This document shows positions 9,605 to 19,363 of a DNA stretch of 64,000 nucleotides, one piece after another. The notes under the pieces were generated by a model. It was not told the DNA's origin. It saw only the letters and a program-made list of their open reading frames with translations, and ran no database searches. Each line of letters opens with the position of its first letter. The first letter of the stretch is position 1. Source of the DNA: Bacteroides ihuae (GTDB lineage Bacteria; Bacteroidota; Bacteroidia; Bacteroidales; Bacteroidaceae); contig NZ_FNVX01000004.1 in assembly GCF_900104585.1 (NCBI RefSeq), positions 248,001 to 312,000 on the forward strand, written 5' to 3'. Both the position numbers and the translations under genes were made by a program.

Positions 9605-9643
9605 AATCCCCACTCACATCATCCATTAATGTGAACGGGGATT
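9605..9643 (-). terminator. terminator after the DsbD-like gene
   Basis: An inverted repeat (AATCCCC at 9605-9611 and GGGGATT at 9637-9643, continued inward by CTCACAT / GTGAAC with one mismatch) lies 21 bp after the stop of the minus-strand gene at 9664. On that strand it is followed by a T-rich stretch (TTTCTTGTTT). Confidence 0.7.
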
Positions 9644-9663
9644 AAATATAGTACTAAGCGAAC

Positions 9664-11670
9664 TTATTTCTTATAACGCTCCAATCCTGTTTGCAGAAAC
9701 TCTACGTATTTGGGAATGTCTTCATTGTAAGCATACGACTTGTTCAAGGGTTTACCATTGTTATCAAGTAATACATAGAAAGGTTGAGCATTGGCACCAA
9801 ACTTCACACGTTGCAGATAGCTCCACTTGTCACCCACTGTCTTAAGTGTGCGTTCAGTTCCGTTTTCAGTCACTTTAATAGGTTCAGGCAACGGTTTCTT
9901 ATCGTCCACGTACAAGCTGATCAGTACGTAATCGTTGTTGATAATGTCGCCCACCTTCGCATCTGTCCACACAGAAGCTTCCATCTTACGACAGTTCACG
10001 CAACCGAAACCGGTAAAGTCAACCATTACAGGTTTGCCATTCTTGCGGGCATATTCCATACCACTATCATAATCGTCAAACTTGGCATGTATTTCATTCT
10101 TATACAAGTTGAAATCCTGAGTGTTCATAGGTGGTGCAAAAGCGCTGACTGCCTTAAGCGGTGCGCCCCACAAACCAGGAATCATGTAAACAGTAAAGGC
10201 TAGCGATATCAGGGCCATAAAGAAGCGAGTTACACCCACCTTTGTATCGTCATCATCGTGCAAAAACTTCACTTTTCCAAGCAGATAGAAACCTAGCAAA
10301 CCGAAGATCACAATCCACAAAGCAAGGAATGTCTCTCTGTCAAGCAATCCCCAACCATAAGCTAAGTCGGCCACCGAAAGGAATTTCAGGGCGAAAGCCA
10401 GTTCAAGGAATCCAAGCGTTACCTTGATTACGTTCATCCATCCACCTGACTTAGGCATTGATTTCAGCCAAGAAGGAAAGAGTGCAAATAAAGTGAAAGG
10501 CAAAGCCAATGCAATGGCAAAGCCAAGCATTCCGATAGCTGGTGCAATGATGCTTCCGGTAGTAGAAACCTGTACCAGCAAGAAACCTATAATAGGACCA
10601 GTACATGAAAAAGAAACGAGTGAAAGTGTAAACGCCATTAAGAAGATGCTGAGCAATCCGCTAGTTGCTTCTGCCTTGCTGTCTACAGCATTGGTCCACT
10701 TGGAAGGTAGCGTGATTTCAAAAGCGCCAAAAAAGGAAGCTGCAAACACTACCAGCATCAAGAAGAAGAGAATATTGAAGATGGCATTGGTAGACAAGGC
10801 GTTGAGTGCACTTGCTCCAAAGATCAACGTGATAGCCAAACCAAGAGTTACATAAATCACCACGATAGATGCACCATACGTCCACGCATCTCGAATTCCT
10901 TTCTTTTTATCCTTGCTACGTTTCAGAAAGAAGCTGACCGTCATAGGAATGATAGGCCACACACAGGGAGTGAAGAGAGCCAACAGGCCACCGAGGAAAC
11001 CTGTAACAAAAATATAAATCCAAGACATATCCTTTTGAGATGTAGTCTCTCCGAATGTATGCAACTCACTGATTACAGGTGTCCATAAATCTTGTGCCAC
11101 AACGGTACTATCCACAGTTGTGGTATCTACTGCTACAGCCGGAGTAGTTACCATAGCGGTATCCTCAACAACTGGTTTTGCAGTAGCCGTTTCCTCAGCA
11201 ACCACAGCATCTGCTACACCCTTGCCCGAGAAGTTGAACGGAACTTGTGTAGGAGGCAAACAACTTTCATCGTTACAGGCACCAAATTCCAGATAACCCT
11301 CTGCATGATAAGTGGCTCCGGTTATTTTTATCTTTTGTGCAAACTGAACCGAATGCTCAAAATAACGCAGTTTCATCTCGAACACTTTGTCGAAATTAGA
11401 AATTTCTTTTCCACGAGGTTGCAATTTACCCACAAGTTGAGCCCCTTGAATCTTCTCAGCAGTGAAAGTAGCCGATATAGGACCACCATCAGGCAAGCCG
11501 GTTGAGTAAACATGCCAACCATTCTCTATCGTGGCAGAGAAAATAATCTCTGCTTCCGTAGGAGAAAGCGATTTGAAAGACGCCTTGAACTTCACCGGTT
11601 CTTGAATCTGAGCATTCAGATTGAAAAAGAGAAGAGAAAAAGCGAATAACAGAATTTGTATCTTCTTCAT
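9664..11670 (-). CDS. thiol:disulfide interchange protein, DsbD-like
   Basis: The protein has three parts, as in DsbD, which carries electrons from cytoplasmic thioredoxin across the inner membrane. Residues 1-20 are a signal peptide. Residues about 25-160 are a DsbD-N-like beta domain with a Cys pair in FGACNDESCLP. Residues about 215-510 are a bundle of membrane helices with FTPCVWPIIPMT and FSCTGPIIGFLL, each holding a redox Cys. The last 130 residues are thioredoxin-like with GFGCVNCRKME. A Thr/Val-rich linker lies at 160-200. At 668 residues it is longer than E. coli DsbD mainly because of that linker. The gene lies 22 bp after the Dabb gene and closes with its own terminator. Confidence 0.9.
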   Translation of the reverse strand: MKKIQILLFAFSLLFFNLNAQIQEPVKFKASFKSLSPTEAEIIFSATIENGWHVYSTGLPDGGPISATFTAEKIQGAQLVGKLQPRGKEISNFDKVFEMKLRYFEHSVQFAQKIKITGATYHAEGYLEFGACNDESCLPPTQVPFNFSGKGVADAVVAEETATAKPVVEDTAMVTTPAVAVDTTTVDSTVVAQDLWTPVISELHTFGETTSQKDMSWIYIFVTGFLGGLLALFTPCVWPIIPMTVSFFLKRSKDKKKGIRDAWTYGASIVVIYVTLGLAITLIFGASALNALSTNAIFNILFFLMLVVFAASFFGAFEITLPSKWTNAVDSKAEATSGLLSIFLMAFTLSLVSFSCTGPIIGFLLVQVSTTGSIIAPAIGMLGFAIALALPFTLFALFPSWLKSMPKSGGWMNVIKVTLGFLELAFALKFLSVADLAYGWGLLDRETFLALWIVIFGLLGFYLLGKVKFLHDDDDTKVGVTRFFMALISLAFTVYMIPGLWGAPLKAVSAFAPPMNTQDFNLYKNEIHAKFDDYDSGMEYARKNGKPVMVDFTGFGCVNCRKMEASVWTDAKVGDIINNDYVLISLYVDDKKPLPEPIKVTENGTERTLKTVGDKWSYLQRVKFGANAQPFYVLLDNNGKPLNKSYAYNEDIPKYVEFLQTGLERYKK

Positions 11671-11692
11671 CTTATTTATACCTTATAGTTTG

Positions 11693-11992
11693 TTAAAATT
11701 CATAATCAACACAAGCACGACTCTCTTTTGTCTCTGCCAAAATTGCCCCTGCAGCCACATGATCGGGATGAGTAGCATACACTTTAAGATCATCCAGTGA
11801 ATCAAACTCACTAGATAAAGCAATGTTCCATGATTCGGCAGGATTCACATTAAGCCCCACTTCTATCATACGTATAACGGGTATCGTTGCCGGAAGTGCT
11901 TCAATAGCTCCCTTAAATTTGTTCATTACAGCCAGTTTCTTTTCAATGGAAATCTCGTCTTTCAGCTTAAATAATACAATGTGCTTTATCAT
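11693..11992 (-). CDS. Dabb family (stress-responsive A/B barrel) protein
   Basis: This is a 99-residue protein with the dimeric alpha/beta-barrel pattern: MIKHIVLFKLKDE at the start, a central G-x-N-V-N-P-A-E, W-N-I-A-L, then Y-A-T-H-P-D-H at the end of the fold. Family members are small dimers, some enzymes and many of unknown role; no specific reaction can be named. A CAAAAGTA at 12042-12049 reads on the minus strand as the -7 box TACTTTTG. The gene is followed by dsbD-like after 22 bp. Confidence 0.82.
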   Translation of the reverse strand: MIKHIVLFKLKDEISIEKKLAVMNKFKGAIEALPATIPVIRMIEVGLNVNPAESWNIALSSEFDSLDDLKVYATHPDHVAAGAILAETKESRACVDYEF

Positions 11993-12018
11993 ACGTTGTT
12001 ATTTTAATGAATTGTTTC

Positions 12019-12026
12019 TATATTTG
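12019..12026 (+). promoter_or_regulatory. probable -7 box of the uridine kinase gene
   Basis: TATATTTG matches TAnnTTTG, and a GTTG at 11995-11998 stands 20 bp upstream as a weak -33 box. The start codon of the kinase is about 55 bp downstream. A minus-strand -7 box (12042-12049) for the Dabb gene overlaps the same spacer, so the two promoters are divergent and close. Confidence 0.5.
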
Positions 12027-12081
12027 CATGATTTGAATACGCAAAAGTAATCTATATTGTTCATATACCCATCAACAACAA

Positions 12082-12690
12082 ATGTTAATAATAGGAATTG
12101 CCGGCGGCACGGGGTCGGGAAAAACCACCGTTGTACGTAGAATCGTAGAAAGCCTCCCTAAAGGAGAAGTTGTTTTATTACCGCAAGACTCCTATTATAA
12201 GGATAGTAGCCATGTACCAGTGGAAGAACGGCAAAACATCAACTTCGATCATCCGGATGCTTTTGAATGGAGTCTGCTCTCTAAACATGTGTCTATGCTC
12301 AGAGAGGGTAAATGCATCGAGCAGCCGACCTACTCATACCTAACCTGCACCCGGCAACCTGAAACAATTCATATAGAACCTCGCAAAGTAATCATCATAG
12401 AAGGAATTCTTGCACTCTGTGACAAGAAGCTTCGTAGCATGATGGACTTGAAGGTTTTTGTCGATGCCGATCCTGATGAGCGTCTCATTCGTGTCATTCA
12501 GCGAGATGTAATTGAACGGGGACGAACAGCGGAAGCAGTGATGGATCGCTACACACGTGTACTGAAACCAATGCATCAACAATTTATTGAGCCATGTAAA
12601 CGTTATGCTGACTTAATTGTACCCGAAGGAGGAAGCAATAAGGTGGCCATAGATATCTTAACGATGTATGTTAAAAAGCATTTGCTATAG
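12082..12690 (+). CDS. udk: uridine kinase
   Basis: Uridine/cytidine kinase of the pyrimidine salvage pathway, 202 residues, the usual length. The P-loop GIAGGTGSGKTTVV starts at residue 5. QDSYYKD, NFDHPDAFEW and the EGILAL loop follow the family pattern for nucleoside and phosphate binding. VDADPDERLIRVIQRD includes the lid. The gene is followed 28 bp downstream by the transglycosylase gene in the same direction. Confidence 0.95.
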   Translation: MLIIGIAGGTGSGKTTVVRRIVESLPKGEVVLLPQDSYYKDSSHVPVEERQNINFDHPDAFEWSLLSKHVSMLREGKCIEQPTYSYLTCTRQPETIHIEPRKVIIIEGILALCDKKLRSMMDLKVFVDADPDERLIRVIQRDVIERGRTAEAVMDRYTRVLKPMHQQFIEPCKRYADLIVPEGGSNKVAIDILTMYVKKHLL

Positions 12691-12718
12691 AAGCGAATAG
12701 AAACAACCGGATGCAAAG

Positions 12719-14104
12719 ATGAGTACTCACCGTTTGATACCAGTTTTCTTTCTCTTATTACTCTTTCTGTTTGGTTGCCGCAAAGGACATCAAAGTCTAC
12801 AGGAAGAGGCGTACGACCTACCTCAAATGAAGGATAGTGGAGAGCTAGTAGTGCTTACACTTTATCGTTCTACTTCTTATTTTATCTATCGGGGACAAGA
12901 GATGGGATTCCAATACGAGCTAAGCCAACAATTTGCCAAAAGTCTGGGTTTAAAGCTGCGAGTTGAAGTCGTGAAAAATGTTCCGGAATTGATCCGTAAG
13001 TTGCGCAACAGAGAGGGTGATATGATTGCCTATAACCTACCTATCACTAAAGAACTTAAAGACAGCCTTACATATTGCGGAGAAGAAATCATCACTCATC
13101 AGGTGATTGTGCAACGTAGCAACGGAAAAGAAAAAGCATTGACGGATGTCACCCAATTGGTTGGCAAAGATGTCTACGTGAATCCGGGTAAATATCTTAA
13201 TCGCTTAGCGAATCTGAACAAAGAACTAGGAGGAGGCATTCGCATTCATCAAGTGGAGGGAGATAGTATCACTGCAGAAGATTTGATCACTCAAGTTGCC
13301 CAAGGAAAGATTACTTATACTGTATGTGACAATGACTTAGCACGGTTAAATACAACCTATTATCCTAATCTGGATATTAAATTATCGATTAGCTTCGATC
13401 AGCGCTCGTCATGGGCTGTACGCAAAGATTGCCCGTTACTGGCGGAAGCTGCTAATCAATGGAATAAAAATAAACTTAGGTCGCCAGCCTATACAGCTAG
13501 TATGAAGCGCTATTTTGAGATTAGCAAAACAATCTCTTACTCGCCTATCCTTTCTTTACGTGAAGGCAAAATTTCTCATTTCGACAAGTTATTCAAGAAA
13601 TATGCCAAAAAGATTGACTGGGACTGGCGATTATTGGCTTCATTAGCCTATACGGAATCGAATTTTGACACCACAGCTGTATCATGGGCGGGTGCAAAAG
13701 GATTGATGCAACTGATGCCCGCCACAGGAAGAGCCATGGGCATTCCTCGCGGAAAGGAACAAAACCCGGAAGAGAGTATAAAAGCTGCCATAAAGTACAT
13801 TGAAGCAACGAACCGTAGTCTGAGTATGGTCCCTAATAAGACAGAGAGAATGCAATTTATCTTAGCTTCTTATAATGCGGGACTTGGACATATTTCCGAC
13901 GCCATGGCCTTAGCCGAAAAATACGGAAAGAATAAATATATATGGCATAGCAACGTAGAGAATTATATCTTGCTCAAAAGTCATGAACAATACTTCACCG
14001 ATCCTGTCTGTAAGAATGGGTACTTTCGTGGTATCGAAACCTATAACTTCGTACGTGACATTATCGCACGCTACGAAGTATATAAAACAAAGATAAAGAA
14101 ATAG
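12719..14104 (+). CDS. membrane-bound lytic transglycosylase, MltF-like
   Basis: A lipoprotein signal ends in LFLFGC, so the mature protein is lipid-anchored at the Cys near residue 20. Residues about 40-270 are a periplasmic solute-binding domain (SBP_bac_3 type), which in MltF acts as regulator. Residues about 295-440 are a lysozyme-like SLT domain with the catalytic Glu in LASLAYTESNFDTTAVSWAGAKGLMQLMPATG and ASYNAGLGHI near the end. The enzyme should cleave peptidoglycan glycan chains with formation of anhydro-muramic ends. Length (461) and order match the family. It follows udk and ends 8 bp before the convergent metH. Confidence 0.9.
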   Translation: MSTHRLIPVFFLLLLFLFGCRKGHQSLQEEAYDLPQMKDSGELVVLTLYRSTSYFIYRGQEMGFQYELSQQFAKSLGLKLRVEVVKNVPELIRKLRNREGDMIAYNLPITKELKDSLTYCGEEIITHQVIVQRSNGKEKALTDVTQLVGKDVYVNPGKYLNRLANLNKELGGGIRIHQVEGDSITAEDLITQVAQGKITYTVCDNDLARLNTTYYPNLDIKLSISFDQRSSWAVRKDCPLLAEAANQWNKNKLRSPAYTASMKRYFEISKTISYSPILSLREGKISHFDKLFKKYAKKIDWDWRLLASLAYTESNFDTTAVSWAGAKGLMQLMPATGRAMGIPRGKEQNPEESIKAAIKYIEATNRSLSMVPNKTERMQFILASYNAGLGHISDAMALAEKYGKNKYIWHSNVENYILLKSHEQYFTDPVCKNGYFRGIETYNFVRDIIARYEVYKTKIKK

Positions 14105-14112
14105 CCTTTTTT

Positions 14113-16857
14113 CTAGAATAGATTCAACCGATTCTTTTGAGCATCTTCCAAGGAAACGATCTCACGATGCACAGGTTTTCCTTTCTCGCGAAGTAACTGA
14201 TACTCTTCAGCCAATTCTTTAGTAAACTCTGGCTTCATCAGTGGATTAAGCAATTTAGATGCCACACCTGCATTTTGTGATGCATCTTTTAGATATACCA
14301 CCGGAGCATGATAAGCGGGGGCTATTTTCAATGCAGTATGTAGCTTCGATGTGGTAGCTCCACCAATCAACAATGGAAGATCAAATCCGGCCTTCTCTAG
14401 TTCAGAAGCGACGTGTACCATCTCTTCAAGCGAAGGTGTTATCAATCCACTCAGACCAATCATATCAACTTTTTCTTCTATCGCACGTTTAAGAATGGTT
14501 TCAGAAGGTACCATGACTCCAAGGTCTATTATTTCATAGCCGTTACAAGCCATCACCACGGCTACAATGTTTTTACCGATATCATGTACATCGCCTCTCA
14601 CAGTAGCTACTAACACTTTACCCGCATTCTTAACATCGCCCTGTTTTTCTGACTCTATCACGGGTTGTAATATAGCCACCGCCTTCTTCATTGTGCGAGC
14701 AGTCTTCACCACTTGCGGAAGAAACATCTTCCCGGCACCAAACAGATCGCCTACGTAGTTCATACCTTTCATCAGTGGACCTTCAATGATGTCTACAGCT
14801 TTGTCATATTTCATCAAAGCTTCGGCCAAATCATCTTCCAGAAAATCACCAATACCTTTAACGAGTGCATGTTTCAATCGCTCTTCGAGCGGTTCATCAC
14901 GCCATGCATCATGCCTTACAACTTGCCCCGTTTCACCACTAGAAGCTGCTTTTAACTTTTCAGCCAGTTCAATCAATTGCTCTGAACCATCAGGAGTGCG
15001 ATTCAGCACCACATCCTCAATAATTTTAAGCACATCAGCAGGAATATCAGTATAGAGCACTGAAGTAGCAGGATTTACAATACCCATATCCATTCCTTTC
15101 TGAATGGCATAGTACAAGAACACCGCATGTATAGCCTCACGGATATAGTCATTGCCACGCAGAGAAAACGAAAGATTACTTACGCCACCACTGACATGAA
15201 CACCCGGCAAATTCTTGCGTATCCATTCCGTAGCCTCAATAAAATCTACTGCATAGTTATTGTGTTCCTCAATCCCTGTAGCCACCGTCAAGATGTTTGG
15301 ATCAAAGATAATATCATGTGGATTAAAACCAACTTTATCTACTAACAAACGGTAAGCTCGTTCGCAAACGGCTATTTTCCGTTGAGCAGTATCAGCCTGC
15401 CCCTTCTCATCAAAAGCCATTACTACTACGGCTGCACCATATTGTCTTACAGCACGGGCGTGTTCAAGAAAAGCCTCTTCGCCCTCTTTCAGAGAGATAG
15501 AATTCACCACACACTTACCTTGCAGACATTTCAGTCCGGCTTCAATTACCTCCCATTTAGAGGAGTCAATCATCACAGGTACACGAGATATTTCAGGTTC
15601 AGAAGCTATCAAGTTCAGAAAAGTAGTCATCTCCTCTACCCCATCGAGCAACCCGTCGTCCATGTTCACGTCGATAATCAGTGCACCATCTTCCACCTGT
15701 GTACGAGCTATGGAGAGAGCTTCTTCGTATTTCTTCTCTTGAATCAGTCGGAGGAATTTACGTGAACCAGCCACATTGCAACGCTCACCAATATTTACAA
15801 AGTTGATTTCAGGTTTTACTTCAAGTAGCTCTAGGCCCGATATCCACATACAATCGGGCTTCGCAACGGGAACACGAGGTTGCACTCCCTTGATGAGGTC
15901 AGTGTATTTGGCAATGTATGCATCTGTGGTACCGCAACATCCGCCAATAATATTCACCAGATTCTCGTCAATATATTCTTTTACCTGTTCGGCCATTTCT
16001 TCGGGCGTCTGATCGTACGCACCCAGACTATTAGGCAAGCCTGCATTAGGATAAGCACTGATATAGTATGGAGCACGAGCTGCCATTTGTGAGAGGAAAG
16101 GCTTCAATTGATCCGCACCAAACGAGCAATTGAGTCCTACAGAAAAAATATTAGCATGTTGAATGGATGCCAGAAAAGCATCCAGAGTTTGACCAGAGAG
16201 CGTGCGCCCCCCTATGTCGGACACGGTAACAGAAATCATCAAAGGTACTTCTCTACCCGTCACCTTCATCGCCTTTTCAGCAGCAAAGATAGCCGCCTTA
16301 GCATTCAGTGTATCGAATATAGTTTCTATCAGAAGAACATCCACGCCGCCCTCAAGTAGTGCCTCTATTTGTTCTTGATAAGCAGTAGCCAATCCGTCAT
16401 AACTTAAAGCACGAAAAGCGGGATTATTCACATCCGGACTCATCGAACAAGTCTTGTTGGTTGGTCCTACAGCCCCTGCTACAAAGCGTGGTTTATCAGG
16501 ATTCTTGGTAGTGTATTCATCGGCAATTTCCCGAGCCAACTTCACAGCAGCCAAGTTCATTTCACGTACATACTCCTGCACATGATAATCGGCCATTGAA
16601 ACAGCAGTAGAGCTAAACGTATTCGTTTCTATAATGTCGGCACCTGCCTCTAAATATTTACGGTGAATTTCCTGAATCACATCCGGTCGGGTAAGAGATA
16701 ACAAATCATTATTTCCCCTTAATTGTCCCCGGATATGCGCAAAACGTTCATTACGAAAGTCCTCTTCACGAAGATTATATTGTTGAATCATGGTTCCCAT
16801 AGCACCATCCAGTATTAGGATACGCTCGACCACAAGTTGCTGAATAGTCTTTTTCAT
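14113..16857 (-). CDS. metH: cobalamin-dependent methionine synthase without reactivation domain
   Basis: Start set at ATG 16857, seven bases after smpB; a longer frame to 16902 would overlap smpB. The 914 residues hold the homocysteine-binding barrel (ending in NIIGGCCGTTDAYI, with the zinc Cys pair), the pterin-binding barrel (NIGERCNVAGSRKF, IDVNMDDG), the cap and the B12-binding domain (RGDVHDIGKNIV with the cobalt-ligating His, then LSGLITPS and IGGATTS). The chain ends at QKNRLNLF, just where the AdoMet-binding reactivation domain of E. coli MetH would begin. The enzyme methylates homocysteine with 5-methyltetrahydrofolate. No cobalamin riboswitch is recognisable in front; the gene is the last of a tight four-gene unit. 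Confidence 0.95.
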   Translation of the reverse strand: MKKTIQQLVVERILILDGAMGTMIQQYNLREEDFRNERFAHIRGQLRGNNDLLSLTRPDVIQEIHRKYLEAGADIIETNTFSSTAVSMADYHVQEYVREMNLAAVKLAREIADEYTTKNPDKPRFVAGAVGPTNKTCSMSPDVNNPAFRALSYDGLATAYQEQIEALLEGGVDVLLIETIFDTLNAKAAIFAAEKAMKVTGREVPLMISVTVSDIGGRTLSGQTLDAFLASIQHANIFSVGLNCSFGADQLKPFLSQMAARAPYYISAYPNAGLPNSLGAYDQTPEEMAEQVKEYIDENLVNIIGGCCGTTDAYIAKYTDLIKGVQPRVPVAKPDCMWISGLELLEVKPEINFVNIGERCNVAGSRKFLRLIQEKKYEEALSIARTQVEDGALIIDVNMDDGLLDGVEEMTTFLNLIASEPEISRVPVMIDSSKWEVIEAGLKCLQGKCVVNSISLKEGEEAFLEHARAVRQYGAAVVVMAFDEKGQADTAQRKIAVCERAYRLLVDKVGFNPHDIIFDPNILTVATGIEEHNNYAVDFIEATEWIRKNLPGVHVSGGVSNLSFSLRGNDYIREAIHAVFLYYAIQKGMDMGIVNPATSVLYTDIPADVLKIIEDVVLNRTPDGSEQLIELAEKLKAASSGETGQVVRHDAWRDEPLEERLKHALVKGIGDFLEDDLAEALMKYDKAVDIIEGPLMKGMNYVGDLFGAGKMFLPQVVKTARTMKKAVAILQPVIESEKQGDVKNAGKVLVATVRGDVHDIGKNIVAVVMACNGYEIIDLGVMVPSETILKRAIEEKVDMIGLSGLITPSLEEMVHVASELEKAGFDLPLLIGGATTSKLHTALKIAPAYHAPVVYLKDASQNAGVASKLLNPLMKPEFTKELAEEYQLLREKGKPVHREIVSLEDAQKNRLNLF

Positions 16858-16864
16858 TTCATCA

Positions 16865-17317
16865 TCAATGCTTAAACATCCTGTCCATCTCTCTCCGATC
16901 ATCCTTTTCTCTCAAAGAATCACGTTTATCATATTCTTTTTTACCTTTAGCCAATGCGATGACCACCTTGGCTAGCCCTTTTTCGTTAACGAACATCCGC
17001 ACAGGAACGATGGTAAATCCTGTTTCTTTCGTTCCTCTAACCAGTTTCTTTAGTTCTTTTTTATTAAGCAATAGTTTCCGATCTCTGCGCGCAACATGAT
17101 TATTATATGAGCCATAGAAGTACTCAGCAATATGCATATTTTTCACCCACAGCTCACCATTGGCAAAGAAGCAAAACGTATCTACCAAGCTAGCTTTGCC
17201 CAAACGGATGGATTTAATTTCTGTACCGGTGAGCACAATACCTGCCGTATAAGTATCCGTCAGTTCATAGTCAAACGTCGCGCGTTTATTCTTTATATTT
17301 ACGGGAGCCAGTTTCAT
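16865..17317 (-). CDS. smpB: SsrA-binding protein
   Basis: SmpB binds tmRNA and rescues stalled ribosomes. The OB-fold hallmark is present: [39 protein letters not shown] and the tmRNA-contacting [18 protein letters not shown]. The C-terminal tail is basic and ends in [11 protein letters not shown], typical of the family. At 150 residues it is complete. It lies 8 bp after the Yip1-like gene and 7 bp before metH. Confidence 0.96.
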   Translation of the reverse strand: MKLAPVNIKNKRATFDYELTDTYTAGIVLTGTEIKSIRLGKASLVDTFCFFANGELWVKNMHIAEYFYGSYNNHVARRDRKLLLNKKELKKLVRGTKETGFTIVPVRMFVNEKGLAKVVIALAKGKKEYDKRDSLREKDDRREMDRMFKH

Positions 17318-17325
17318 TTTTCTTT

Positions 17326-17901
17326 TTAATTAAGTATCACGATCAGCTTGTTGAATACGACCTGAATAATAGTCGGACAGAAAATCAACAAAGCAGATGC
17401 TATGATGGTAAACTTCAAACGCTTCTTTTCATCAACGAGCATCAACGCTGGAACACCTTCCCACACAATATATATCAGATAAAATTGGAGCAACCAACCT
17501 ATCACCGTGAAATCGGGTAACAATCCGACCACAATATTGATTAGGAAAGTAACCACCATGGAGTATCCAGCCAGCTGTTGAGCAAGCAGCACGTCATTAT
17601 CCATACCAAACAATCTCACGCCCAAATAGTTTATAGCATAAGCCGCCAGGAAATATCCACCAAACAATGCCACTGCCACAGCACAACATTGCGTCATTGC
17701 TATTTGAAAACTTTGCGGGCCACCCCATCCGTTGGCAAACAATGAGCCGGCAAAGACAGAGAGCCCGCATAAACCAATCATGGGATAAACGAACTCGGTA
17801 AATACCCTTCGCTTATCCTCATGCAAACAAATTTCCTCCCAAGCCTTGGCCGGAGAGGAAATCAGTGTTAATGCTATTTTAAAAAGTTCTTTATAATTCA
17901 A
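17326..17901 (-). CDS. Yip1 domain membrane protein
   Basis: 191 residues with about five hydrophobic segments. The start [24 protein letters not shown] is the typical cytoplasmic lead-in of bacterial Yip1-domain proteins (P-x-K-A-W-E). Function in bacteria is unknown. It sits 3 bp after the NigD-like gene and 8 bp before smpB, so it is translated from the same message. No enzyme motif is seen. Confidence 0.75.
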   Translation of the reverse strand: MNYKELFKIALTLISSPAKAWEEICLHEDKRRVFTEFVYPMIGLCGLSVFAGSLFANGWGGPQSFQIAMTQCCAVAVALFGGYFLAAYAINYLGVRLFGMDNDVLLAQQLAGYSMVVTFLINIVVGLLPDFTVIGWLLQFYLIYIVWEGVPALMLVDEKKRLKFTIIASALLIFCPTIIQVVFNKLIVILN

Positions 17902-17904
17902 TTT

Positions 17905-18591
17905 CTAATAAGGATATCTTAATCGTACATTTTTTTCTATAACCTGACTACCGCTTCCTTTCGCAAAAATCTTCACCCAAATAGAATCATTCTTCGGTTC
18001 TACATCAGTATCAGTTGGTAACTTGAAACTAATGTAATTAGTATAATAACTAGAGGAACTATCACCACCGCCCTTAGAATAGTTGAACTTAACATAAAGA
18101 GTATCATCATTACCTACTTCCTTTTCATACATATCAAAATCAATATTAGAGCTATAGTTTACATTAAAATAAATATTAATATATTTATTTGCCCCCCATG
18201 CTTCAATGCTTGTAACGCTATAATCATTAGCTAACGTATCAGGTTGTGTATTAAAGTTCTTCGTATAAATAACACTAGCATTCACAATCGTTACATTATA
18301 CGACGTCTTATTCTCTTGATACGACTCTCCTTCTGCATATTTAAACGTAACATATACTCTTTGAGGGTAGGATACTCCATCGCTAAGTAGCAATGCAGAC
18401 GAATTAGTTGGATATAATGTCGTCACTCCATCATCAGCAATAAGAATAGGACTTCCTAAATAACTTTGGCTGACAGTAGCAAAAGTATAGGCATCATAAG
18501 AACTGTCATCACCATCCGAATTGAAGCAAGAAGTTAAAGAAATACCCATCAACAATGTTAGGGTTAAAGCTACAAATTTCATCTTTTTCAT
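17905..18591 (-). CDS. NigD-like lipoprotein
   Basis: Start at ATG 18591, which begins the lipoprotein signal MKKMKFVALTLTLLMGISLTSC; a frame to 18636 adds a non-signal lead. The mature protein is an acidic beta-sandwich of about 205 residues: DSSYDAYTFATV, LYPTNSSALLLSDG, RVYVTFKYAEGE and YISFKLP are the NigD-family pattern of Bacteroides. NigD was first described in bacteriocin-linked operons, but the family is widespread and the role is uncertain. It leads a tight operon with Yip1, smpB and metH. Confidence 0.7.
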   Translation of the reverse strand: MKKMKFVALTLTLLMGISLTSCFNSDGDDSSYDAYTFATVSQSYLGSPILIADDGVTTLYPTNSSALLLSDGVSYPQRVYVTFKYAEGESYQENKTSYNVTIVNASVIYTKNFNTQPDTLANDYSVTSIEAWGANKYINIYFNVNYSSNIDFDMYEKEVGNDDTLYVKFNYSKGGGDSSSSYYTNYISFKLPTDTDVEPKNDSIWVKIFAKGSGSQVIEKNVRLRYPY

Positions 18592-18762
18592 AAATCTATA
18601 ATATTGTGTGTTTTTATCTGGTGCGCAAATATACAAAACAAAGAGAAATGCACACCGTTAGTTCTCTCTTTTTTTAATCAACTTTAGTAGATAAATGCAA
18701 CTAAAACACAAATACTGCATCAGTTAGTACTTTTTTCAAAAGAGGAATAAACTGCTACTTAA

Positions 18763-19263
18763 TTATTTCTCTATTTTGGCAAACAATTCCAGATTTTGGT
18801 CCACATACATAGCAATACGTTGCGTGAGATCTTCCTCCATCTGAAAAAACTCTTCTTCCAAATCATCAAAAGCTTCGTATGCTTCATACATAGCCATAAA
18901 CTCTTCATCAGTGCGTTCTTTCTCTAAGTCTTCTCGGTTAGCATCGTAAATTTTCTTTGCTCTATATATCAATTTAGAGAATTCGTCAAATCCCCACAAA
19001 CGCATCGCCTTGGCAAAAGGATTATCAAAGATGTAACTTCCATAACCATTCTGCGCCAATTGACAAAACCCACCAATCATTATCTCATCCCGGAAAATCT
19101 GATAGGCAAGTAATGAATGCTGTTCACCCGTAAGTAATGGCATTGTTTCGGCTGTAATCTCGCCTCCCATAGCCTCTTGGTACTTATCTGCAAATACCCT
19201 GATGAACTCATCCATTCCTTCTCCTGCAGCAGTTTTCAAAGCTGTATCAGACACCTCTATCAT
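18763..19263 (-). CDS. DUF4375 (DMP19-like) protein
   Basis: 166 residues, cytoplasmic, acidic. The stretch LLTGEQHSLLAYQIFRDEIM followed by GGFCQLAQNGYGSYI is the core of the DUF4375 family, which I recall as related to DMP19, a DNA-mimic-like protein. The C-terminal third is very rich in Glu and Asp. A DNA-mimic role is only a possibility. A good promoter stands in front of it. Confidence 0.7.
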   Translation of the reverse strand: MIEVSDTALKTAAGEGMDEFIRVFADKYQEAMGGEITAETMPLLTGEQHSLLAYQIFRDEIMIGGFCQLAQNGYGSYIFDNPFAKAMRLWGFDEFSKLIYRAKKIYDANREDLEKERTDEEFMAMYEAYEAFDDLEEEFFQMEEDLTQRIAMYVDQNLELFAKIEK

Positions 19264-19286
19264 TGTTCTTTATTTTTATATTTACG

Positions 19287-19315
19287 CAAAAATACACATT
19301 TTTTTATTCTGCAAA
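19287..19315 (-). promoter_or_regulatory. promoter of the DUF4375 gene
   Basis: On the minus strand the -7 box TATTTTTG (19287-19294) has a TTTG at 19312-19315 upstream. The spacing is 17 bp, a little short of the usual 19-21. The start codon follows about 24 bp downstream. Confidence 0.5.
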
Positions 19316-19363
19316 GCAATAACTTAAGAAAAAAACAGATCACGTTATTTTAATTTCAAGATG

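Noticed and set aside
14100..16860. Cobalamin riboswitch for metH
   Set aside because: The gene starts 7 bp after smpB, so there is no room for one in front, and none was recognised upstream of the four-gene unit.
16858..16902. Longer start of metH at 16902
   Set aside because: It would overlap smpB, and the family sequence begins at the internal ATG 16857.
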